Shown piece after piece: positions 35,745 to 50,300 of a stretch of 64,000 nt of DNA. Position 1 is the stretch's first letter, and each line of letters opens with the position of its first letter. The translations under genes and the position numbers were made by a program. The notes beneath the pieces were generated by a model that saw nothing but the letters and a program-made list of their open reading frames with translations, was not told where the DNA came from and searched no databases. The DNA comes from Macrostomum hystrix (lineage: Eukaryota; Platyhelminthes; Macrostomidae), in NCBI GenBank assembly GCA_950097015.1, contig CATNEN010000005.1, positions 3,339,501 to 3,403,500 of the forward strand, read 5' to 3'.

Positions 35745-36873
35745 GTTGACGGTCATTTCGTCTGCCGCCTTTTCGTCTGCCGCCTTTTCGTCTGCCAATA
35801 TACGATATAGTCGTTTCGTCTGCCAATATATATAATATATAAATCGGAATAACTAATTATGTCATCAAGCTTCGCATAGAAGTGTAATGTGAATGTCTTA
35901 TTAATTATAATTTATTATAATGCTAGGATTTTTCTGAAAGTTCCGGAGCTAATATGTTGCATATAAATACACAAAGCCAGAAGCAAATATCTCGAACCGT
36001 TTAGTTTCCTTCCAACTTTCTTTTTTCCATTATGTAAACTCATATGCCATAGTCCGGATCATGCTGGACTTACGCCGGAGGAAAAATCCAACATTTTTTG
36101 GCACTTACGCCAGACTTACGCCAACCAAAAAAGGTCCCTCTGACTTACGCCACCCAAAAAAAGGTCCTTCACAAATCATGTTAATCGGTGATTAATTAAA
36201 TTCAGAAGTTGCAACTGTTTAAAAATCTCACAAGTTGCAAATTCTTAATCAAGTATCAAAGTAAGCATCTTAAAGCTAAAAAAACTTTTGCTATCCTACA
36301 ATAGATATTCTGCTATCTCATTTATACGAACTGCAATATTTTAATGAACTTTGTTTTAATGCTGCTCCAAATTAACGCAAACATCATAATTAACGCAAAT
36401 GTGTTATGTTCTATAGTGATACATTTGATCGTGAATGATCTCATTTGTGCTAACATTTACGCCACTTGATTTATGCCATGTACTTACGCCAAGCACTTAC
36501 GCCAAGGCACATTTTGGCCTATACTTACGCCAAGCACTTACGCCAGCCTCCGATCCCAAACCAGATTTACGCCGGAGATCTCCGGCGTAAACGACATGAT
36601 CCGGACTATGGCTCATATGCAATTTATTCACGAATACAAGTAGCTTAAATGCACAAAGTGTAAAATATAAGGAGCAATCAAAATCAACATATGTATCAAT
36701 GTATCAATATAAATAAGAAAAAATACCTAAAACTTGCTTATACTAATTTATTTTAATTCCCTACATAAAAAATACTAAATAAGTTAACCAAAATAAACAT
36801 AAATAAAAAAGTCGTTTCGTCTGCTAAAATTCTTTGGCAGACAAATAGGCGGCAGACGAAATGACCGCAGACC
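35745..36873. mobile_element. terminal-inverted-repeat DNA element (outer of nested pair)
   Basis: The left end gacggtcatttcgtctgccg is mirrored on the right (cggcagacgaaatgacc); in detail GGTTGACGGTCATTTCG against GGTCTGCGGTCATTTCG. The motif TTCGTCTGCC is repeated inside both ends. Flanks GTTCATTC (35737-35744) and ATTCATTC (36874-36881) look like an 8-bp target duplication with one change. No transposase is present, so it is non-autonomous. The 8-bp duplication would fit hAT-type transposons, among others; the family is not assigned. Confidence 0.75.
36047..36611. mobile_element. terminal-inverted-repeat DNA element nested in the outer one
   Basis: The ends CCATAGTCCGGATCATG and their reverse complement bound a 565-bp element, and CTCATATG is found directly outside both ends (36039-36046 and 36612-36619), a perfect 8-bp target duplication. 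Near both ends the motif ACTTACGCCA occurs many times (about ten, including TTTACGCCGGAG at both ends), as subterminal transposase-binding sites do. No open frame. It lies wholly inside the 35745-36873 element and so inserted later. Confidence 0.87.
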
Positions 36874-36881
36874 ATTCATTC

Positions 36882-38377
36882 TCCTTAACAATAGCATAGG
36901 CCTATAAACAACATCTATTGAGTTCAGTCACCAGTTTGACCAATGCTAAGTGATTATGCCTATGCAACAGTACCACATTTTTTGTGCCATGGCTTGGGCT
37001 ATAAGGTAGGCCTATAAAATATACAGATAAAATACAATATAATAATGAAAATATAGAGCTTAAAACTCAAAACTGTAGGCCCCCACTTATTTTACTGAGA
37101 TAATGCAACTGAGCTAATGCACAAGGGAAATAAAAAGGGCACTGGCTGCACAAATTTTAAATAAAGAATAAAAATTCTTATTCATAAGCCTCTTTATATA
37201 GCAGTTATAGCATTGCCATTTTGCTATAGGCATAGGGGGGATGGATAGGGGTAGGGGGCTAGTAGCCTGCCTACGTAGGTTATATATATATACATAGATA
37301 TAGCTTTTTAGGCGTACTGAACATGTTAATAGAAAAGCAAAAATGTTTGGTATGTCCTAAATAGTTTCAATTGTGAGTTTTGTATGTTTGAAGCAGCAAT
37401 GTGTAGGTATCAAGCCAATCAACAGACAACAGCGACCGCTTTAGATTGATTAGCACCGAAACGATCAAAACGCTTACTAAGAAAACCCGCAAAACGAGTT
37501 TCCTAATATGGACAGCACTTTAAAACAAAAAAGTTTAAATTAATAGCAAAATAAAATTTACTCAACACTTTTTCATTGCTTTTAGCAACAAATATACACG
37601 AATAACAGGTTAAGGTCTAAATTTTGTATAAAATCAATATACATCTATCGCCTAGTCTTAAATATTTAACAATTGCAAAACTAAATTAATTCTAAACTGT
37701 TGCATTTGGTCAAACTAAGCTTGAGTCGGCAAGCTTGCATTAGCTTTTTCTATTCCATTCCGTATCCTTAATAAACTGAAACAGGTTTGTTGCTTATTTA
37801 TATATTTTTACTATTAAAGAACATAGGAACCTCTGTAAAAAACATGAATTTGAAAAACTTTCACACCTTTAATTTTTATGTAATGTATATTTGTCATTAG
37901 AAACTAAAATTTATACCCATGGTAAACAGGTTGCAATTTACCTAATGTGATTTAAAAATTAAGTATTTTACATTGCTGCTTATATTAAAGTTATTTGACA
38001 TTGCTGTATTGTTGCATCAACATAATTGAGAAGTGAGAACAATGTAAACATTAATTTTTAATCTATAAATTGCATTGTTATCTTATAAGCTGTAACGTTC
38101 ATGAAATCATGGGTAAAAATTGTCTTTTTGTACATTTTTGTCATTAGGTAGATAATTAAATAAACATTTTTAGGATGTTTAGTTATTAGTTAAATTAATT
38201 ATGGTCAAAAACATGATTTATTGTATTCACTTATTCCTATGTATTATAATAATTTCTCTGCTGCAATTGAAATTTAAGCTAAATACGATTTTCTTTATTT
38301 TTTCAGACTCAACACACTAAGAGATAGTCAGCTGGAAAGCGTGTAAATATTATTCGCAACGGACACAACCGTGCGCT
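36882..38377. other. intergenic, upstream of ANKMY1
   Basis: AT-rich with no gene or repeat recognised. A good pyrimidine tract and AG (tattttttcag) at about 38296-38306, 70 bp before the ANKMY1 start codon, suggests an upstream non-coding exon and a 5' UTR intron. Confidence 0.5.
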
Positions 38378-41300
38378 ATGGCTGTCCTTCTGCCAGTGAC
38401 ATTTGAGCCGCAATCGTCCATGAGCCTAAGTAGCCTGGTGACATCCATTGAGTACAAAACTGGAGCTCTCTACGATGGTGACGTCAGCGATCAAGCGAAA
38501 CAAGGCACTGGAGTTTTTACCTGGCCAAATGGCGATACTTACTCTGGCGAGTTTTCTAATGACAAAAGGAATGGCAAAGGTATTGATTAATCTTGTTCAT
38601 GATTATGTCGCCCATTGAAGACAGTTATAAACTTTAAGCGAATTTTTTTTCTAGGCGAACAAGTTTGGTACGATGGAGACCGTTACAATGGCGAGTATCT
38701 TGATGACCTACGACACGGCTTTGGCGAGTATCACTGGAGCAATGGAGAGGTGATTTAATTAAGTTTTATTCGCTTTTAAAAGTATCCGAGAGAGTAAAAA
38801 CGAGCAATGCAAAAATGTTACATACAAATTATTTTCTTTTTAAAAACACTTTCCTAGCGATACGTCGGCCAATTCTACAAAGACCATCGGCATGGGCCAG
38901 GCAAGTACACATGGGCGGATGGCAGCAGTTTTGTTGGCACCTACTACATGGACCGCAAAGAAGGCTACGGCACGTTTTGCTATGCCAACGGCGATAAATT
39001 CGACGGCCTGTATCGGGCCGATGAGCGCGAAGGACCCGGTGTTATGACTTACGCCGACGGCAGTCAGGATGTCGGCCTGTGGCACCGCGAGCGCCTGGCT
39101 CGCCTACTGACGGAGGTGTCGAACACTTTCAGTCTAGCCGACCACCCGGAGTTGGCCTACGACCCAAGCCGCGGCCGGCTGCGCCTACAAGCCGAGGGTC
39201 GACCAGACGCTCAGCTTGACGCATTCTTGGAGGCGATCGTCAACCCGCCGCCAGAGTGGTCGTACGATCCGGCGGCGGCCGACCGAGTTCGGTCGCGCCT
39301 CGACGGCGAAGTCCTCACGGCCGGCCGGCCAGACAGTGCCGCATTCAACCGGAAGGAATCCGATGCCAACTTCAGACGCTCCACCGGCCTACCAGAAGAG
39401 GCCGGGAATGAGCTCGTTGATGAAGACGCTGCCGCGGAGGCTGAGACACCGGCAGTGGAAGCTGAACACCACGAAGGATCTTCGTCAGCGAATCACTCGC
39501 CTTCACACCAGCATCATCATCACCAGAAGGCGTCGCCAAAGAAGGCTGGCGCGAGTAGCAGTCCTAGCAGGTAGGGTTTGGTCGTTTAAGCTAAAATTTT
39601 GCTTGCTGTTACAAGATAATTTTTAGTTTAGCTAGAATATCAATTAACTTACATCCTAACAGTAGTACTACCAAGCCATTTTGCCGCCCTTTTTATACAA
39701 AGGAGAGGGAATTCCCCCCTGTAAATTTTTTTGGCAGCGCCTGAATGCTAACAGCGTTGGGTGGTGACTGATTGGTTGACTTACTAGACGATGGTGTCCT
39801 GTGGTTGAGCTGCGTCTAACATTTAGGCTTGATCAGTGAAATCGGAGAAATTCGCGTCAGGGTGTCCATAGTGGCCTATTTCCACCAGTTGTAGCCCTTG
39901 AAGGTCCAGCAAATCCGTTTAGATAAAGGTAGGTGATCACCGAAAATGTAGATGATGCAGGCACATTCAGGTGACATGCAGATAAATTTTGAAGGCCTGG
40001 CAAGGCCGCACTGAGGCGCCGTGCTAATTCGTGTATAGGGGTGTATGAAATACACTAGCGCTTATGTTAAAAATCAGACCTTTGGCCAGAACCTTTGAAT
40101 ATCTCGTCTTGATTCTTATTTCAGTAGATGCAGCACAAAAATTGTCAGGGGTAGTTCTACTAAGTAATTGGCAGTTCTTCGCCTAAACAATTTCAAGGAG
40201 TCCAAAACGTGGTTCTCCAAGCCGGCGCCACCAGCCATCGAATAAGTCAGTGAAACGCGGCGGTCGATCCACAGTCGACACCCCCGACGACAAGTCATCG
40301 ACCGGTCCGTTAGCGGTGACAGACGACCCGACAAAGAAGTCGACGGTGGAGGCTTGGAACCCGACGCCATCTAGTGTGGAGATGCAGCTGCACGCTATTC
40401 GATTTAGTCGGCTTCAGTCGCGAGCCGGTTTTGACGTCGATGCCGTTCTGCGATCCGATAGGAGCGGCTTCTGCCAGCCGGTGAGACATTTATCCTCTTT
40501 TATGAGCTTTATTGCGCAATGTTCGCGTACTAGATGGCAACTATTCCATTATGATTTCCAATGGCGGGGGCTGTTAGACTGATTAGAGGACTAGCGAAGG
40601 GGGATTTTCCAGCAAATCATCAGCCCTCGTTCTCAGGGGATGCAGCAACGCACCAAGGACCCTGAGCTCGAGGCCATATTCATTTGGGTCGCAGCCGCGG
40701 AGAGGAGGCATGTTGGGAGGCTTGTCGTGCAATTTACGCCCTAGAGAGCCAACCACCGTTTGGGCAGATGTGCAAACCTGTGTGAGCGTGTGCCTGTGTA
40801 CGGTATCTGTGTACGTGTGTGCTCAGGACTCAGCGAAAAGGGCAGAAGTGCCGCCACGCTGTCTGCGGGTCTTGTGTCGCTAGATGATGTGTCCGCAGCC
40901 CTCATGCAAATAAAAAAATAAAACAAATGAACTCAAAATACCGGTGGTACAAAGCTTCGCTATCGGAGCTATTCAAAGTCTTGTTGGACGCTCATTGCAA
41001 CAGACTTACTTTCTTTTCGTTTTTTTACTAAAAAACTTTCTCGTTCAATAAAATAATAAAGGGTCCGCTCGAACACCGCTCGTTGGAGCTTATCCAAGCG
41101 GCCAAGGCGGGTGACCTAGTCGCTGTTCGCTGCCTCCTAGCGGCTGGCGACATCGACCCGAACGTGTCGGACCGACTGGGCAAAACGCCGCTACTTTGCG
41201 CCAGCGTTAACTGGCATCGCCAGGTAGTCGACTGCCTGCTAGACGCCGGGGCTGATGTGAATCGACTCAGCGACGAGGGCGTGTCCTGCCTGGTGGCCTG

Positions 41301-44300
41301 CTTTGTGCACTTCTATCCTAGCGACAAGTTTCAGAAGAACATCGCTGAGAGTCCAGTGAGTATTTCGTAATAACTGCGAGTAAAAAACTAACAAGCTCTT
41401 GTAAATCAGCTAACATATGGACAAAATGTACCTAAACTAATAATAATAATATTTACTGGAGGGCTGCGGGCAATGGCACATAATATGGCGTCACTTGACC
41501 CGCAGCCAGCGAGGAGGCCATTCTGCACACACGCACACAAATACTGTACGCAGGCAAACGCTCACACAGGGTGTGTTCTTCTGCCCTGACTTCCTCATCG
41601 TCAGGCAGTGTACACTTTCACTGTGACTAGGAGGTCGACAAACCCCCAAGCCTTCTCTCCGCGGCTGCATCCAAAATAAATGTCGCGCGAGAGGCAAACG
41701 CGTTAACGCCATGCTACTCACCCATTGCCTAAACTATAAAACTCCCTTCCAAATCGGATTCATCAAGAAGTGACAATAACGAAGCTTTCTCCGAATCCAG
41801 GTGAAGCGACTCACAGAAGAGGAGCAGAAGGTGTCGGCGCCGCGAAAACCGGGTGCTCTGCCACCGGTCGTCGAAGGCAAAGGCAAACCTGACGAGATCT
41901 CCAACGGGCTTCACCAGCCTGGAGCTTCCATTGACCGTCTAGTTGACCCGGTTGTGGGAGGCGGTGGCGGAGGTCGGTTCGCCGGCACTTTGACCGGGGC
42001 CAGGCGTCCAGATTTCGGCGCTCCGGCTCGGCCGGGTCGTCAGCAGCGCAGCTGGTCCGTCAGCGACGATGAGGACAATGACTATGACGACGAATTTGAT
42101 GATCCTGACGACAAGAATGGCCAACGCGGTGCTCGCGGCGGTCGACCAAAGCCGGACGACGCTGCCGAATTGGCCAGCGCTGTAAGCGTTGACTCCGCTT
42201 CGCCGCGTCCCTCGGAAGATTTCGAGAGCACCGACTCGCTGGCTAATTACAAGATCACGGTGCCCGAGGAGCTGGTTCGACGGGCTGCCACAGTGTTGAG
42301 CAGCAATCAGCTCGTTGCCAGCCGAGTGGCCTCCTCGATGGTGACGCGCAGTACGCCGCAGACCGCTGCTGCTGGCAACAGTCTGACGGCGGAGTCCAGC
42401 GGACAGGAGGGCCGGACTCGGGAGATGGCTGCTCAGATGGCTAAGTAAGCGTTCGCATGCTATTGATGCTGGTGAAATCTATGATTTTTTCAACAGATTG
42501 TGCTCAAAGCGAGTGTCAAACAACTCACTCCCAAACCAGGCACAAGCTGATGTCAGACACTGTACACCTGCTGCTGGAACGCGGAGCCGATCCCAACGCA
42601 TCCCTAGTCCCATTCCCGGCTTTATTCTTTGCTGTCAAATCTGGCGACGTCGACATGACCCGCCAGCTGTTGCTACGCGGCGCCGACGTCCGTGCTCGTC
42701 TCGATGCGTCGCGGGCCGGCCTGACGGCATTGCACATTGCTGTCGCTCTGCCCGGCGAGCCGAGTGTGGCCATCACGGAGTTGCTGCTGCACAGCCTGGC
42801 CTACCCGGATGCGAGAGCCGTTCCGGACGATTCGTTTCTCGATCGCACCCTGGAGGAGGACTGGTCGCGAGACGAGATCACGGACGAGCAGCGAATGCTG
42901 CTAGGCGGAAGGACGCCGCTGCAGATCGCTGCGTCTAGAGAGGACGACCACAGGGTTCGTTGATCCAGCTGCGAAATTTGCTGTAAAATTTGCATGAGAA
43001 GTCTTTGAGAAGTTCATAGTGCTCATGGGACGGGAGGTTGTGCTATAAGAGGATCAAATTTTAGTGCGGGTTGTGTAGAGGTTGTGAGTTCGAATCTATT
43101 TCCCTCCCTGGGGAAAGGACCGCTAGAAAACGAAGAAGGACGAGACACTTATTTTCTTGGAAAATCTATTAAAAGCAGATTTTCACACGGAAAATACACT
43201 AGTTAGATTGGAACATTTCACGTTTTTCTCATTAAAATGGTAAGAGCTTAAAAAAGAATTTAAAATTATCTGAATCTTAAATAACTTTTAAAATAATTCT
43301 AAAAGTCGTTGAAGTAGCCTTAAAAGCTGAAAATATGAAGACGTGAAAATGTCCTATCTCGCTAGTTCATTTTTCCCGTTAAAATCCGTCTTTTATACGT
43401 ACATTTTCCAAGAAACAGAAATTTTCAAATATTTTTTTCCAGAGCTTTCAAAAAAACAAATGTTTTGCCAGTTGCAGCCATAAATAATTCATTGAACATC
43501 AAGCATATTTGTATTTAGTATGCAACTTTTTGTCAGTTCCATTTATAATAATTACGCAGTTATAAAATGATTTTTCATTTGCTCGAGGATCAAGCTGTAC
43601 ATTAGTTCTACAATCCAAAGTAAGTAGAAATCAGGAAAATGTCTTGACCTTAGTGTCGTGAAGTATTTATCCAGAAGATATTATATGATCACATCACTGG
43701 TATGGTCGAGTCTTTATTATAAATTAACGAGATGCACTGATTTAAAAATAACATATTCTACACAGGCTTTCACAAATTTATTTACGCCTCACAGCATCAC
43801 GCATATGTTGCTAAAAAATTAAGTCATGCTACACACTTACACTAAAATGTAATATCGTGATTCTCTTTCATTTTTTCCAGCGCACCCATCTGATTGTGCG
43901 TCTCCTACTCCAGCACAATGCCAACCCGAACCTGCTATGCAATGGGAACAATGCACTGACACTTGCTGTTCAGAGTGGCAACGACTTTGTAAGTCATAAT
44001 TTTATTTGTTTTCTTTGATTTTGATTTTGATTTTCGTCTTGAAACCAGATATGGATCTACATTTTTTAGCCTTCACGATGAACTAACTTTCAATGCCATC
44101 AGAGTCATAGATAATGTGTGCATTTGAAGTACCCTGTAGTCTTTCTACTTTTATTGAAGCCATGATGAAACTGGTAAATCTATATACATTTATGTACTAG
44201 CACATCAAGGCAAAGGCGGTAATAATGATGCTTCAAGGCCACGTTAATAATTTACATTGACGGTTTGAGTTCTGCAACTCTACTTGTTTTACGTAGAAAC

Positions 44301-47300
44301 TTGGTCCATCAATAATAAATTAAACTGCTTGTGTGTCTAGGTAGTAAAAATTTTGTCCAACACGAATCGGACTACATGGTAATTAAGTTATGTACTTTAT
44401 AAGGTTACTTTAATTGATCTCTGTACAAGTAAATGAGATAATCAAGCCTTAAAGGAAAATAAATCATTAAAAAATGGAAATTCATCGCATAAACAACCGT
44501 CAGCAAGGAGGTCAACGTAAAAGGCGTGGCGTCAGTACAATTCGCGAACTGCTAGATTTCAACAGACGCCTGGCAATGCTGGATCCTCCTATGCTGATGC
44601 TCGCTTCATCCCTTAAAGGCATCGAGCAGCGGCAGGTTTTGGACATAGACAACAAGCGTGCCGCATTGCTAACTGATCCTGCTGATCTGATAGCAAATTT
44701 TCTCGACAAAATGGACACCCCGGAGATGGATAGTGTCCGTTATTCTACTTCGCTAATATCATGCATACCAAACTTCACCAAGTAACAGATTAATCAGCAC
44801 ATCCATCACAGATAATAGTCTTTGTTGTCAAGAACTTTGAAATTTTAAGTCACATTCGAGTCACTATGGAAACGTTGTTAAACTATGTATATTTATCTGC
44901 GTTAAATCTTTATGCATATATTGCTATTCAGATCCAAGTTGTTTAAAATCGCTTGCTAAATAATAAGTATTGTTGGAGGGCTGCGGGCAATGGCACATCA
45001 TTTGGTGACACTAGACCAGCAGCCAGCGTGGAGGCAATTCTGCCCATTTCGCTGACTCCTGAGCACACACTCACACACACACACACACAGGTGTGTGTAC
45101 ATCTGCCCTGACTTTGCCAACGTCAGGCAGTGTACACTCTCACTTGTGCCTTGGAGATTGGCCCTCAAGGGAGTAAATTTCATAAGAAGTCCCTAAGCCT
45201 TCTCCCCGCGGCTGCATCCCAAACGAATGTGGCCTCGCAGCGGAATCGAGCTCAGGGACCTTGGTGCGAGAGGCAATCGCGTAAGACCGCTCTGACTCAA
45301 CCCCCAAATCACTTGCTTAGTCGCGTTTTGCACAAAAATAGATTAATTTACATCGGCATCAAGAAAATTGAAAAAAATTCTAACTTTTTTTTCAACATCA
45401 GGCAATAGACGAGCTGCTGGCCCACAATGCCAATGTCAACCTGGCCCTGTCTCACGGTGTTGGCAGCGCACTGTGCGCCACCTCCAACATTGCCTACGAG
45501 GATAAGCGCCAGCTGAAGGGTCGGCTTGATTTGGTGAGTTTCGATTGGCTGACCGATTAAGCTGGGTTTAATGATCGAGCAGTTCGTGTGCGTACATTTC
45601 CCTGATTCCCTACCGCGTCTACTACGCTCGTAAAACACCCAACCCCAGGCCCTAGTGTCCTATTTATAGAACTGAGCGCTGATTGGTTGAATTATCTATT
45701 CATTGATTTCCTACCCCCTGTGTAAGGCCCCCACCTCACGCCATTTTTTTATTCAATAACAATTAAAATATTCTGATCAAAACAGATTGATAAGCTCATG
45801 GACGCAGGCGCTGACATACTTCAACCGGTGGCTATTGGTGTCAAACGTCAGCTAGGCACGGCGGTTGATTACGGCTGGCAGTCTTACTACCTGGACAAGC
45901 GAGTCGCTTACACCCCGTACCACGCTTTAAATCCTGTTGAGAGGCAGGCCTTCCAGGATCGGAACGTCGTGTTGAAGCACCTGAGCAATCGACTGCGCGA
46001 GAAGGCGGTTGAGAGGGAACGAAAGAGACTGGAGGATGAGGAAGCCGACGGGCTTGTCAGTGAGTTTAAGAAAAATAGTGTATGCTGGGCTTTATACAGC
46101 TGAAGTTTTGTCTGACATAATATTTGACTCTGGATTTATATCCAGCTTGCCAGAGACCAAATCTTTGATCGAACCTATGCTACTAAAAATGATTCCTTCC
46201 AGATCGAAGCGACATGAAAGGTGATTCTTCACTTTTAGGCGCATTTTTCGTTGAGTTTATTCTCTTCAAACTGATTTATCCGAGCTTTATAAATCAAAAT
46301 TTATAATTTTATTCTTGAATCGTTTCTTAAAAGCAAAAATTGAATTTTGTTTTGTTTAAATTGTTTATTTTTCTTACTTTCATTTTCCAAGCTTTTTTGT
46401 TGGCTTAAATACGAGTAAAATCATAAGAACTGTATTCCTACAATAGACATCTAGTTCTCAGCTGTCTATCGTTCGTTATCTTTTGCCTTTCCGAATCTAA
46501 TTCGACATCTAATAAGTAAAAAAATCTGTGATTTGATATTCTTCTCCGACATTGCTCAGGTCGCGGACCTAGTGAGAACTTTGTGTACACCGGCGCAGGC
46601 GCTCCGCTACCCGGCACTCGCGACTCCGGCGACGAATTTCTGCGACAACAGGAAGTCATTGTTAGGTAAGGCGCAAATTGCTCTACTGAAAGTAGCAAGC
46701 GTTGAATCCTTTTAGGCAAACATTTCAAAAGTAAAAACTGCGAAAAAAAACTACGAATTTATTCTCTACACAAAATCAGCAACAAAAATTCATGGAAACT
46801 GACTTTCTTGCAGATTTAAAAATAGAAAAGAAAGGTTGGTTATTTCGCGCTAAAACTAATAAATAAGCTTCTCTGTACGAGTGTTATATTCTATATAGTT
46901 TCGGAGTTTTAAATGTAGTTTTAGTGTTAGTAAAACACTGTGTTGAACACATTAAATTGTTTATTTTCAATTTAATTTCGCATCCGGCTTTCATTTTCTT
47001 ACTCAGACATTTCTCTACAAGGAAATTTATGCTATATTCTGTCGTTACAAAGCAAACAAATTTTTAGTTTTAGCCAAGTTTGTATAATAATTTCTTTATC
47101 TCCCAGTTACGAACTCATTTCATACTGTGAATTTTAGTTCTTTCAAATAATACTTTCTAGCGCAACTTCAGTTCAAGGAACTTATGTATGACTAAAATGT
47201 ATTTACGACTATCCATTCTTAAAACTGTTTTCATTTGCTGACAGATCCTCAGGACCTTCATCCCCTCCCCCTGATCTCCAGATCCCCAGGACCTTCATCC

Positions 47301-50300
47301 CCTCCCCCTGATCTCCAGATCCCCAGGACCTTCATCCCCTCCCCCTGATCTCCAGATCCCCAGGACCTTCATCCCCTCCCCCTGATCTCCAGATCCCCAG
47401 GACCTTCATCCCCTTCCGCTTGATCTCCAGATCCTCAGGACCTTCATCCCCATTCCTGATCTCCAGATCCTCAGGACATTCATCCCCTTCCCCCTGATCT
47501 CCAGATCCTCAGGACCTTCATCCCCATTCCTGATCTCCAGATCCTCAGGACCTTCATCCCCATTCCTGATGTCCAGATCCTCAGGACATTCATCCCCTTC
47601 CCCCTGATCTCCAAATCCTCAGGACCTTCATTCCTCCCCCTGATCTCCAGATCCCCAGAACCTTCATCCCCTCCCCCTGATCTCCAGATCCTCGACCTTC
47701 ATCCCCATTCCTGATCTCCAGATCCCCAGGACCTTCATCCCCTCCCCCTGATCTCCAGATCCTCTAGACCTTCATCCCCTTCCCCATTTACTTTGACCGG
47801 ATTGTACTAGCAATATAGTTTGCCAATTCTATTTTTCGGGATCAAGGCGTGTAAAAAATATTCTTTCACGCAACGATTAGATTCTTATTATTCCCAATGC
47901 TCCAGACGGCCCATCTTTAAGTACTGCTACGACTGCGGCCGTTCCGTTGGCGTCCGTCTTACGCCGTGCACCCGCTGCAAGGAGGTGTACTTCTGCAGCA
48001 AGGCCTGCAAGGTTCGAGCCTGGAACGACAGGCACAAGGACGAATGCCAGCGCGTAGGCGGCGGCGCCGGAGCCGCCAGTCGAAAAGCCGACGCCGGACG
48101 CATCGACAGTCCAACACCGGCGACGGACGCTGATCGAGGCCTGAGCAAGCCGAGAGTGCGCGACCTGAGCAAACACCTGGCTGAGCTGAGGCTGCGCAAT
48201 CCGATGAAGGGTCGGAGCAGGAGCGCTGTTGGTGCTGGCGCTGGAGGTGTGCGAGGATCTTAACTTTTCACGTGTCAATGTTTCAAATGGCTGATAGAGG
48301 TTTGGCTGAAAATCACCAAGCAAATGCTCAGTGAGAGTGTAATTCTGTTTGAAAACGAAAACGTCGGGAGTAGATGTACACACCTGTATGCGCTCAGGAT
48401 TCAGTGGATTGAGCAGAATTGCCTTCATGATGGCTGCCTTAGTTGATTAGTGATGCATTAGTTGATTAGTGATGCATTAGTTGATTAGTGATGCCTTAGT
48501 TGATTAGTGATGCCTTAGTTGATTAGTGATGCCTTAGTTGATTAGTGATGCTTTAGTTGATTAGTGATGCATTAGTTGATTAGTGATGCATTAGTTGATT
48601 AGTGATGCATTAGTTGATTAGTGATGCATTAGTTGATTAGTGATGCATTAGTTGATTAGTGATGCATTAGTTAATTAGTGATGCACTAGTTGATTAGTGA
48701 TGCATTAGTTGATTAGTGATGCATTAGTTGATTAGTGATGCATTAGTTGATTAGTGATGCATTAGTTGATTAGTGGTGCATTAGTTGATTAGTGATGCAT
48801 TAGTTGATTAGTGATGCATTAGTTGATTAGTGATGCATTAGTTGATTAGTGATGCATTAGTTGATTAGTGATGCATTAGTTGATTAGTGATGCATTAGTT
48901 GATTAGTGGTGCATTAGTTGATTAGTGATGCATTAGTTGATTAGTGATGCATTAGTTGATTAGTGATGCATTAGTTGATTAGTGATGCATTAGTTGATTA
49001 GTGATGCATTAGTTGATTAGTGATGCATTAGTTAATTAGTGATGCACTAGTTGATTAGTGATGCATTAGTTGATTAGTGATGCATTAGTTGATTAGTGAT
49101 GCATTAGTTGATTAGTGATGCATTAGTTGATTAGTGATGCATTAGTTGATTAGTGATGCATTAGTTGATTAGTGATGCATTAGTTAATTAGTGATGCACT
49201 AGTTGATTAGTGATGCACTAGTTGATTAGTGATGCATTAGTTGATTAGTGGTGCATTAGTTGATTAGTGGTGCATTAGTTGATTAGTGATGCATTAGTTG
49301 ATTAGTGATGCATTAGTTGATTAGTGATGCATTAGTTGATTAGTGATGCATTAGTTGATTAGTGATGCATTAGTTGATTAGTGGTGCATTAGTTGATTAG
49401 TGATGCATTAGTTGATTAGTGATGCATTAGTTGATTAGTGATGCATTAGTTGATTAGTGATGCATTAGTTGATTAGTGATGCATTAGTTGATTAGTGATG
49501 CATTAGTTGATTAGTGATGCCTTAGTTGATTAGTGATGCCTTAGTTGATTAGTGATGCATTAGTTGATTAGTGATGCATTAGTTGATTAGTGATGCATTA
49601 GTTGATTAGTGATGCATTAGTTGATTAGTGATGCATTAGTTGATTAGTGATGCATTAGTTAATTCGTGATGCATTAGTTGATTAGTGATGCACTAGTTGA
49701 TTAGTGATGCATTAGTTAATTAGTGATGCACTAGTTAATTAGTGATGCACTAGTTGATTAGTGATGCACTAGTTGATTAGTGATGCATTAGTTGATTAGT
49801 GATGCACTAGTTGATTAGTGATGCATTAGTTGATTAGTGATGCATTAGTTGATTAGTGATGCATTAGTTGATTAGTGATGCATTAGTTGATTAGTGATGC
49901 ATTAGTTGATTAGTGATGCATTAGTTAATTAGTGATGCATTAGTTGATTAGTGATGCATTAGTTGATTAGTGATGCATTAGTTAATTAGTGATGCATTAG
50001 TTGATTAGTGATGCATTAGTTGATTAGTGATGCATTAGTTGATTAGTGATGCATTAGTTGATTAGTGATGCATTAGTTGATTAGTGATGCATTAGTTGAT
50101 TAGTGATGCATTAGTTGATTAGTGGTGCATTAGTTGATTAGTGGTGCATTAGTTGATTAGTGGTGCATTAGTTGATTAGTGGTGCATTAGTTGATTAGTG
50201 GTGCATTAGTTGATTAGTGATGCATTAGTTGATTAGTGGTGCATTAGTTGATTAGTGATGCATTAGTTGATTAGTGATGCACTAGTTGATTAGTGATGCA

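Noticed and set aside
42498-42938. Alternative start of ANKMY1 exon 7 at the acceptor near 42496
   Set aside because: It leads into the wrong frame; the acceptor at 42539 keeps the ankyrin frame and matching phase.
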